Source: an uncultured bacterium | GTDB taxonomy: Bacteria > Bacteroidota > Bacteroidia > CAILMK01 | Direction: 5' to 3' | DNA: 5,220 nt | Assembly (NCBI GenBank): GCA_903835275.1 | Contig: CAILMK010000317.1 | Span: forward strand, 1-5,220 | Shown here: positions 1 through 5,220 of the stretch, one piece after another | Numbering within the stretch: the first letter of the stretch is position 1 | Layout of the letters: every line of letters starts with the position of its first letter | Notes under the pieces: generated by a model | The model's input: only the letters and a program-made list of their open reading frames with translations | Databases searched by the model: none | What the model was told of the DNA's origin: nothing | Position numbers and translations under genes: made by a program

Positions 1-711
1 AAAACAAAGGATGGTGAGATGCGGCCTTATATAACTGTAACAGATTCTTCAATAGATTTTATAAAACCGGAGCTCGATGCCGGAGTAATCAGAATCATTC
101 CAAGTGACCTGAAATATGAGCCATTGACAGAGCGATACACTATAAATATTGATCTTATTATTAAGAATTTCGGAAGCAAAACCATTTCGGAAATTTCTGC
201 ATATACAGATGGAAGCGCCGTAATTACTGATTGTAATTTTGACCTGAATCCCTATATTACTTTTACAAACTTAAATCTTGCTTCCGGTGATACTATGTTA
301 GTTCATCTCGGGAAATTCTATCAGCCAAATATTTTTATACCGTCACAGGGTATAACTTTCAAAGTTTATAGCTTTACCTGTTCTCCCAATAGACAAGTGG
401 ATATGAATCCTTACAATGACTATACCTACAATACATTTTTATATACCGGAATAGAATTATCGAATATTGAAGCCAAAAGTGATATACGGATATTTCCAAA
501 TCCAGCTACAAATATCCTGAATATTCAGTCTGATAATCTCCTGAATGCAAATTATGAGGTGATAAATACCCTTGGACAAACAATGATGAATGGAAAAATC
601 AGCAACGCCATATCCGCTTCATTAAGCATTGAAACACTTCCTGCCGGTATTTATTACATTCAATTACATGATGAAAAAAATGTCAGCCAATTGAAGTTTG
701 TCAAGGAATAA
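1..711 (+). CDS. Secreted T9SS-sorted surface protein, 3' part (5' end outside window)
   Basis: The reading frame is open from base 1 through to TAA at 709-711, giving 236 visible residues. The ATG at 19 is in frame, but six sense codons precede it and no export signal follows, so the true start lies upstream. Counting from base 1, residues about 45-145 are beta-rich with phrases such as INIDLIIKNFGS and a closing NDYTYNT segment, resembling CARDB/Ig-like domains. The last ~75 residues form a type A T9SS C-terminal sorting domain: IFPNPATN (about 164-171), a central INTLGQ strand, LPAGIYYIQL (about 213-222) and the terminal LKFVKE. In this family the domain targets a Sec-exported protein through the T9SS outer-membrane machinery, after which it is usually cleaved. 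The catalytic or binding part is not in the window, so the specific function is unknown. Sampled lines are AT-richer than the polymerase gene downstream. Confidence 0.88.
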   Translation, partial: KTKDGEMRPYITVTDSSIDFIKPELDAGVIRIIPSDLKYEPLTERYTINIDLIIKNFGSKTISEISAYTDGSAVITDCNFDLNPYITFTNLNLASGDTMLVHLGKFYQPNIFIPSQGITFKVYSFTCSPNRQVDMNPYNDYTYNTFLYTGIELSNIEAKSDIRIFPNPATNILNIQSDNLLNANYEVINTLGQTMMNGKISNAISASLSIETLPAGIYYIQLHDEKNVSQLKFVKE

Positions 712-724
712 AATCGAGTTTTTC

Positions 725-1018
725 ATGCTCCAAAAAATAGTAGAAATCATCGCTGTAAAGCCTTTTGAAATAACCTGTAAATTCAATACGGGCGAGGTGC
801 GCACCATAGAACTTAAGGAATGGGTCAGGGAATTTAAAGAAGCAAATAACGGCTGGACAAGCAAGCTTGCCGAGCCTGAATATTTCAAAACAGTAAAGCT
901 GGCATCTTATAGTACTCTTGCCTGGGATAATGAAGTTGACTTTGACCCTGAAGTCCTCTATAATGTCAGCGAGCCAAGCGTAGAGTATAGAACTACGCAA
1001 AATCCGGCTACTGAATAA
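725..1018 (+). CDS. DUF2442 domain-containing small protein
   Basis: This is a 97-residue protein beginning MLQKIVEI. The N-terminal half has the DUF2442 pattern, a short strand pair with FNTGEVRTIEL followed by an acidic and aromatic helix (about residues 17-45). The C-terminal part has the family signature TLAWDNEVDFDPEVLY (about 71-86), matching the usual W-x-N-x-x-D-x-x-P-x-x-L-Y pattern. The molecular function of DUF2442 is not established; members are small soluble proteins, related to the NE0471 N-terminal fold, and are often encoded beside DUF4160 in toxin-antitoxin-like pairs. No DUF4160 partner is visible. I chose ATG at 725 because it begins directly at the family's first strand. 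The alternative TTG at 698 adds nine residues and overlaps the preceding gene. The gene starts 13 bases after the upstream stop without a clear promoter, so read-through from the upstream gene is possible. Confidence 0.8.
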   Translation: MLQKIVEIIAVKPFEITCKFNTGEVRTIELKEWVREFKEANNGWTSKLAEPEYFKTVKLASYSTLAWDNEVDFDPEVLYNVSEPSVEYRTTQNPATE

Positions 1019-1077
1019 TTTACAGTATCTCGTATTAATTAATAGCTTCATTTTTTAGACATAACCCCACAACAAAA

Positions 1078-1095
1078 TGACAAATATTTTGTACA
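1078..1095. promoter_or_regulatory. Operator-like inverted repeat 1 upstream of dnaE
   Basis: The sequence TGACAAATATTTTGTACA contains the inverted pair ACAAA / TTTGT around TAT, and its left half TGACAA is identical to the left half of the perfect repeat 20 bases downstream. An overlapping 7-bp inverted pair, ACAAAAT (1072-1078) and ATTTTGT (1086-1092), is also present. The right half differs from a perfect TTGTCA by an extra A. It is probably a weaker binding site for the same dimeric repressor as the downstream repeat. The regulator's identity is inferred, not seen. Confidence 0.5.
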
Positions 1096-1099
1096 TTTG
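1092..1099 (+). promoter_or_regulatory. Bacteroidota -7 promoter element for dnaE
   Basis: TACATTTG matches the Bacteroidota primary sigma factor -7 consensus TAnnTTTG exactly. It would place the transcription start near 1102-1106, only about 8-12 bases before the ATG at 1114, so the leader would be very short and without a Shine-Dalgarno sequence. No good -33 TTG is present 17-23 bases upstream. A second match, TATTTTTG at 1104-1111, lies too close to the start codon to be the promoter of this gene. Confidence 0.55.
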
Positions 1100-1114
1100 A
1101 CAATATTTTTGTCA
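1098..1114. promoter_or_regulatory. Perfect operator-like palindrome overlapping the dnaE start codon
   Basis: TGACAATATTTTTGTCA has perfect 6-bp arms, TGACAA and TTGTCA, separated by five bases, and its last base is the A of the dnaE ATG. It lies 20 bases (about two helical turns) from the related repeat at 1078-1095, an arrangement expected for cooperative dimer binding on one face of the DNA. It overlaps the end of the TAnnTTTG element at 1092-1099 and would cover the presumed transcription start, so a bound protein should repress. A LexA-like or XRE-family damage-response repressor is the natural candidate given the gene controlled, but this is inference. Confidence 0.6.
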
Positions 1115-4100
1115 TGTTACTCAATTGTCATACATTCTACTCGTATAAGTACGGTACTTACTCTGTAAAACAGCTCGTTGCGCAGCTTGCCGACTATGGG
1201 TATGATACAGCGGTACTGACGGACATCAATAATACCAGCGGGGCATGGGACTATGTACAGTATTGCCGTGAGGCTGGGATACGTCCGCTATTGGGAATAG
1301 ATTTCCGCAATATGGAGGAGAATGCGAAATGCCTTTATATTGGTATTGCCGGAAACAACGAAGGTTTCATGGAGTTGAATACATTCCTCTCCCATCATTT
1401 ACATAATGAAATTCCCTTGCCTGCAAAAGCCCCTGCCTTCAGGGATGCTTTCATTATTTATCCTTACCGTCCGCATATATTACAGACATTAAAGGAAAAT
1501 GAATTTGCAGGAGTTCGTCCGCAGGATGTACCGCGCCTGCTGATGGAAGATGAAAATTTATTGCAGAAAAAAGCGGTGGCACTGGTTCCACTGAGTTTCC
1601 AGCACGAGGAGGATTATTACCTGCATTGCCTCCTGCGTACCATGGATAGAAATACACTGCTCAGCAAACTGGAACGCAAATTTGTGGGCGCGCGGCAGGA
1701 ATGCGCCCTCACTATCCAACAGATACTGGAAATGTATAAGCGTTATCCGTATCTCATTACCAATACACAAAAGCTACTCGAGCAATGCACGATTGATTTC
1801 GATTATAAATCGCACAAGAATAAAAAGAATTTTCTGGGCTCTGCGGAGGAAGACCGTGAACTATTGCTTTCCCTCTGCATGGAGGGATTGCGCAAACGAT
1901 ACAATGGTGATCCCGAAGCGGAAAAACGTGTATTGCACGAGGTAGATGTCATTCACAAATTGCAATTCACCTCGTATTTCCTCACGGTCTGGGATGTGGT
2001 ACAATATGCGCGCAGGCAGGGATATTATTACGTGGGGCGCGGCAGCGGCGCCAATAGTGTAGCGGCGTATTGCCTGGATATTACCGACGTGGATCCGATA
2101 GAACTGAATCTTTTTTTTGAACGTTTTTTGAATCTGCATCGTAATTCCCCTCCGGATTTTGACATGGATTTTTCATGGAAGGACCGCGATAATATCATAG
2201 CTTATTTATTCAAAAAATATGGCAACGGATATACCGCCATGCTGGGTTCACACAATACGTTTAAATTCCGTGCCGTAGCAAGGGAACTGGGGAAAGTTTA
2301 CGGATTGCCAAAATCAGAAATAGATACCTTTATTGAAACAGTAAGCCTGGATAGCAGAATCGGTACACACAATACTGCAAACCTGATGGATAAATACAAG
2401 GCGAAAATTGTACATTTCGGTAAACGACTGGAAAAATTTCCGCATTATCTTTCCGTGCATGCCTGCGGTATTGTTATCTCCGAGGAACCCATGCATTATT
2501 ATTCCGCTACACAGATTCCACCTAAGGGATTTCCCATTTCGCATTTTGACATGTACACTGCTGATAAAATGAAACTCCACAAACTGGATATCCTCAGTCA
2601 GCGCGGACTCGGCCATATCAAGGATTGCATAGAGATCGTCAGTAAAAACCGCGACGAGGAAATAGATGTGCATGATGTAAAAAGATTCAAGCAGGATCCT
2701 TTCCTGAATGAACTTCTGCAAAAAGGAAAAACAATCGGCTGCTTCTACATAGAATCCCCTGCCATGCGGCAACTGATGCGCAAACTTGAATGTGATAATT
2801 ATATCACCCTCGTTGCGGCAAGTTCCATTATCCGCCCAGGTGTATCGGAATCAGGGATGGCACGCGAGTATATACTGCGGCATCATGCCCATGGAAAATA
2901 TCATGTGATACATCCGAAGATCAATGAAATACTTGGCGAAACGTATGGAGTAATGGTGTACCAGGAGGATGTCATAAAAGTGGCACATTATTTCGCAGGA
3001 CTTACCCTCGCGGAAGCAGATACCCTGCGCCGTGCCATGGCATGGAAATTCCGCGTCGATGACGGCTTCCAGCAGATAGAGGCTAAATATTTTAACAATT
3101 GTCGTGAACTTGGTTATCCTTTTGAAGTGGCACAGGAAGTATGGAGGCAGATGGAGGGTTTTGCGGGCTTTTCCTTCTGCAAGGCACATTCAGCCAGCTA
3201 TGCCGTGGAAAGCTACCAGAGCCTTTTCCTGAAGGCTTATTACCCCATGGAATTCATGGTGGCAGTGATCAATAATTTCGGCGGATATTATAATACGGAA
3301 TTTTATGTGAATGAAGCACGCCGCGCCGGAGCCCATATCCATCCGCCCTGTGCCAACCGCAGCGAACACCTGACGCTTATTGATGGCATTGATATTTTTC
3401 TTGGCTTTATCCATATCAAAAGCCTGGAAGAAGAACTGGCAAAACGCATTCCGGAAGAACGGGAAAAACACGGTCAATATACTTCCCTCGATGATTTCTG
3501 CGAACGCCTGAAACCGGGCATGGAGCAGCTTTTCATCCTCATCAAGATAGGCGCACTGAATTTCACCGGGAAAACCAAGAAACAACTCCTGTTTGAAAGC
3601 TTGTTTTTATACGGCAATAAAAAAACTCCACTGGCAGATAGAAGTGTATTATTTCCCGAACCACCGCTTGCCTTTATTTTTCCGCGTATAGAACAAAATA
3701 AACGCGAGGATGCCCTGCAGGAAATAGAATTACTGGGCTTTCCGCTCTGCTCCCGTTTTGATCTGCTCACTACCGGTTTCCGCGGGGAAATAAAATCGCG
3801 GGATATGATCAATAACCTTAGCAAGGTGGTTACCATGGTTGGTTATCTTACCAATACCAAAAGCAGCCGCACCCGTCACGGGGATTATATGCAGTTCGGC
3901 AGTTTTATGGATGATGAAAATGACACTTTTGAAGCGGTGCTCTTCCCTGCCGCTTATAAGAAGTTTCCACTATTGACAAAATCCATTTATTCCATCACCG
4001 GAAAAATAACGGAAGAGTTTGGCGTGGTATCCCTGCAGGTGCAGGAATGCCACAGGCTGGATATAAGTTTTGACGGGGATATAGTACCTCCGTTATCGGT

Positions 4101-4182
4101 AGATAAATTATCTCCATACGCAGAGGAAAAACAACTCATCTCCATTGGTGAAAATGTCCCTCTTTTGTCAGCACAGACTTAG
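1114..4182 (+). CDS. dnaE: DNA polymerase III alpha subunit, short DnaE paralogue (DnaE2-like)
   Basis: This is a complete 1022-residue C-family DNA polymerase that extends DNA from dNTPs in the cytoplasm. The ATG is secure: the PHP domain begins at residue 3 (LNCHTFYS) and the next Met is residue 67. In order: a short PHP domain (about 3-230); the palm with VGRGSG (307-312), PDFDMDF (347-353) and KLDIL (490-494) supplying the catalytic aspartates; YQED (616-619) and TLRRAM (637-642); GFSFCKAHSASYA (685-697); a helix-hairpin-helix region (about 792-825); an OB fold (about 902-982). The PHP metal ligands are largely lost (N4 in the HxH position, TDI at 36-38 instead of TDH), so intrinsic proofreading is unlikely. 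It is shorter than replicative alpha (about 1160 in E. coli) and lacks the tau-binding C-terminus. I infer an accessory, possibly damage-induced translesion polymerase, with a replicative DnaE encoded elsewhere. Sampled lines are more GC-rich than the flanking genes. Confidence 0.95.
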   Translation: MLLNCHTFYSYKYGTYSVKQLVAQLADYGYDTAVLTDINNTSGAWDYVQYCREAGIRPLLGIDFRNMEENAKCLYIGIAGNNEGFMELNTFLSHHLHNEIPLPAKAPAFRDAFIIYPYRPHILQTLKENEFAGVRPQDVPRLLMEDENLLQKKAVALVPLSFQHEEDYYLHCLLRTMDRNTLLSKLERKFVGARQECALTIQQILEMYKRYPYLITNTQKLLEQCTIDFDYKSHKNKKNFLGSAEEDRELLLSLCMEGLRKRYNGDPEAEKRVLHEVDVIHKLQFTSYFLTVWDVVQYARRQGYYYVGRGSGANSVAAYCLDITDVDPIELNLFFERFLNLHRNSPPDFDMDFSWKDRDNIIAYLFKKYGNGYTAMLGSHNTFKFRAVARELGKVYGLPKSEIDTFIETVSLDSRIGTHNTANLMDKYKAKIVHFGKRLEKFPHYLSVHACGIVISEEPMHYYSATQIPPKGFPISHFDMYTADKMKLHKLDILSQRGLGHIKDCIEIVSKNRDEEIDVHDVKRFKQDPFLNELLQKGKTIGCFYIESPAMRQLMRKLECDNYITLVAASSIIRPGVSESGMAREYILRHHAHGKYHVIHPKINEILGETYGVMVYQEDVIKVAHYFAGLTLAEADTLRRAMAWKFRVDDGFQQIEAKYFNNCRELGYPFEVAQEVWRQMEGFAGFSFCKAHSASYAVESYQSLFLKAYYPMEFMVAVINNFGGYYNTEFYVNEARRAGAHIHPPCANRSEHLTLIDGIDIFLGFIHIKSLEEELAKRIPEEREKHGQYTSLDDFCERLKPGMEQLFILIKIGALNFTGKTKKQLLFESLFLYGNKKTPLADRSVLFPEPPLAFIFPRIEQNKREDALQEIELLGFPLCSRFDLLTTGFRGEIKSRDMINNLSKVVTMVGYLTNTKSSRTRHGDYMQFGSFMDDENDTFEAVLFPAAYKKFPLLTKSIYSITGKITEEFGVVSLQVQECHRLDISFDGDIVPPLSVDKLSPYAEEKQLISIGENVPLLSAQT

Positions 4183-4245
4183 GAAAGTTTGCAGTAATTT
4201 TCGATAAGTCTTCGGATAAAGGAACTCTCGCAACATTTCAGCATT

Positions 4246-4340
4246 CTGACCCCTATTCGCCGCGGCGAACCCTAAAGGGGACTTTCCCTTTAGTACTAAA
4301 TGCACGAAGTGCTTCCCCCTTTAGGGGGTTAGGGGGTAAG
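4246..4340. repeat. Nested inverted-repeat intergenic element (REP/MITE-like)
   Basis: Outer arms CTGACCCCTA (4246-4255) and TAGGGGGTAAG (4330-4340) pair with one mismatch and one bulge. Inner arms AACCCTAAAGGGG (4268-4280) and CCCCCTTTAGGGGGTT (4315-4330) pair with a 2-base bulge. On the right the two arms abut, while on the left they are separated by 12 bases that complete a perfect 14-bp palindrome, TTCGCCGCGGCGAA (4256-4269). The loop between the inner arms holds a perfect 12-bp palindrome TTTAGTACTAAA (4289-4300) and a GCAC-GAA-GTGC hairpin (4302-4312). The CCCCCTTTAGGGGGTTAGGGGG style of sequence is, from memory, a common dispersed intergenic repeat in Bacteroidota genomes. It lies just downstream of dnaE and may end or stabilise its transcript. 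No coding frame spans it. Only one copy is present in this window. Confidence 0.7.
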
Positions 4341-4405
4341 AGTTTCTATAAGTGTACTGTTTAAAATAAATATTCCCTGATTTCAACATTGTAATAATAA
4401 AACAC

Positions 4406-4413
4406 TATATTTG
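4406..4413 (+). promoter_or_regulatory. Candidate Bacteroidota -7 promoter element for the propeller-like gene
   Basis: TATATTTG matches TAnnTTTG and lies 37 bases before the ATG at 4451, predicting a leader of roughly 34 bases. The nearest upstream TTG (4389-4391) is only 14 bases away, shorter than the usual 17-23-base spacing, so the -33 element is weak or absent. The leader is A/T-rich with no Shine-Dalgarno sequence, as usual in this phylum. Confidence 0.4.
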
Positions 4414-4450
4414 AAATGCCAACATTATTTTAACTAAAATTTAAACTGCC

Positions 4451-5220
4451 ATGAAAAAACAACTACTTTCTATCCTGTTTGTATTTACTGCTATTTATAC
4501 AAATGCCCAAATTACTCCCTTCCAGGCCTCCAACGCCAACTTCAGCTATCCACTATCTTTTATCATGACCAGTGACAGTAGCTGGGTAGTGGGAGAAACG
4601 GTATATAGACCGAACGATATCTCAAACTACTTCACTCCATCGATCCGGATAAGCAAATTTGATAAATCAGGAAAATTACAAAAATCAATTTACCAGGCAT
4701 CAGATACTTTCAATGTAAGCTTGCCTACACGATTATTAACTGATATTGCCGGCAATATTTATATGCTGGGTAATATGCAATCTGGATGCGATGTATCTTT
4801 TGACAGAATGAATGCCATCTACAAATACGACAAAAATCTTAATCTGCTTTGGAAAACTTCAGTAACAGGAATTGTTGCATTCTGGCAAACCATGCACGGA
4901 GGATTTGCCTTTGATTCAAAAAACGAATTGGTGGTACTTATGGGGGATCATGTAAGTAAATTAAACCCCGTGAATGGAAAACAAATAACAAATTACAAGA
5001 TTACAGAAAAGACATTTTCAGACCTATCCATTCCGGGCGGAAATAATATGCTTCTTAGTTCTGACAGCTTTATTTATAAAACCGATAGTGCATTGAATAT
5101 ACTATGGAAGAAATCAATTTCAAACTGTCTGTTCAAAAAGATCGGCTCCAACCTTTTTGTCGCAGTTTTAAAGGATAGCAACTTATCTCTTTTTGATAGT
5201 GATCTTTTAAAAATAAATTC
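4451..5220 (+). CDS. Exported beta-propeller-like protein, 5' part (3' end outside window)
   Basis: The frame is open from ATG 4451 to the window edge: 256 complete codons and no stop. The N-terminus is a clear Sec signal peptide, MKKQ followed by a hydrophobic core LLSILFVFTAIY and the cleavage site NA-Q after residue 19. There is no lipobox cysteine. The mature part shows repeated short motifs typical of PQQ-like or SBBP/Kelch-like propeller blades: IRISKFDKSGKL (about 65-76), DIAGNIYMLGN (about 98-108), IYKYDKNLNLLWKT (about 123-136) and IYKTDSALNILWKK (about 208-221). Recurrence of K-x-D-x-x-x-N-x-L-W-K is the strongest internal evidence. Such proteins in Bacteroidota are usually large surface proteins with a C-terminal T9SS sorting domain, but the C-terminus is not visible here. 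Ligand and function are unknown. The structured repeat upstream and its own candidate promoter suggest a transcription unit separate from dnaE. Confidence 0.85.
   Translation, partial: MKKQLLSILFVFTAIYTNAQITPFQASNANFSYPLSFIMTSDSSWVVGETVYRPNDISNYFTPSIRISKFDKSGKLQKSIYQASDTFNVSLPTRLLTDIAGNIYMLGNMQSGCDVSFDRMNAIYKYDKNLNLLWKTSVTGIVAFWQTMHGGFAFDSKNELVVLMGDHVSKLNPVNGKQITNYKITEKTFSDLSIPGGNNMLLSSDSFIYKTDSALNILWKKSISNCLFKKIGSNLFVAVLKDSNLSLFDSDLLKIN

Noticed and set aside
698..724. TTG at 698 as start of the DUF2442 gene
   Set aside because: It overlaps the preceding gene and adds nine residues not typical of the family; ATG at 725 starts directly at the conserved first strand.
1033..1056. The 12-bp palindrome TATTAATTAATA followed by a T-run, a possible terminator after the DUF2442 gene
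   Set aside because: The stem is entirely A/T, so it would be a very weak hairpin, and the T-run begins several bases later. Such palindromes are expected by chance in AT-rich DNA.
1078..1114. CRISPR-like or iteron-like direct repeats
   Set aside because: Only two imperfect units exist and they sit on a promoter, which fits operators better than an array or replication origin.
1682..1945. An 87-codon plus-strand frame inside dnaE
   Set aside because: It overlaps the conserved polymerase frame completely and shows no recognisable protein pattern.
2314..2772. A 152-codon open frame on the minus strand, plus other minus-strand frames at 701-1051, 1861-2139, 2851-3189, 3190-3585 and 3474-3836
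   Set aside because: All lie antisense to strongly recognisable coding sequence (DUF2442 or DnaE), have no family motifs and look like shadows of codon bias.
4277..4336. Possible G-quadruplex from the GGGG/GGGGG runs
   Set aside because: Only three G-runs occur on the + strand, with one very long loop, and the runs pair better with the nearby C-runs.
4183..4450. Read-through extension of DnaE or a small gene in the downstream intergenic region
   Set aside because: The in-frame continuation after TAG meets TAA at 4195-4197, and no credible start plus frame was seen across the repeat element.

Overview
The window reads as chromosomal DNA from a member of the Bacteroidota, probably a Chitinophagia, Sphingobacteriia or Flavobacteriia relative. 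Three signs support this: a type IX secretion (T9SS) C-terminal sorting domain, promoters of the Bacteroidota TAnnTTTG type with A-rich leaders lacking Shine-Dalgarno sequences, and a short second-type DNA polymerase III alpha subunit typical of this phylum. I cannot name the species from sequence alone.

Layout, all on the + strand. (1) 1-711: the 3' part of a gene for a secreted protein with an Ig-like/CARDB-like region and a T9SS type A sorting domain; its start lies outside the window. (2) 725-1018: a 97-residue DUF2442 protein, 13 bases downstream. (3) 1019-1113: a short AT-rich intergenic region with two tandem operator-like inverted repeats on top of a TAnnTTTG promoter element; the second, perfect repeat ends on the A of the next start codon. 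(4) 1114-4182: a complete 1022-residue DnaE-type polymerase with intact polymerase active-site motifs, a degenerate PHP domain and no tau-binding C-terminal domain. (5) 4183-4450: intergenic, carrying a roughly 95-bp nested inverted-repeat element (4246-4340) and a possible promoter. (6) 4451 to the window end: the 5' part of a gene for an exported, beta-propeller-like protein with a clear signal peptide.

The two ends are surface or secreted protein genes and look functionally unrelated to the middle. The polymerase gene appears to be its own transcription unit, probably under repressor control. In Bacteroidota this short alpha subunit is often found beside a Y-family polymerase (dinB) and a LexA/XRE-type repressor; neither is visible here, so any partners are encoded elsewhere. 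I see no CRISPR array, tRNA, rRNA, transposase or phage gene, and no convincing wholly new system. The most interesting points are the operator that overlaps a start codon and the structured repeat element downstream of the polymerase.
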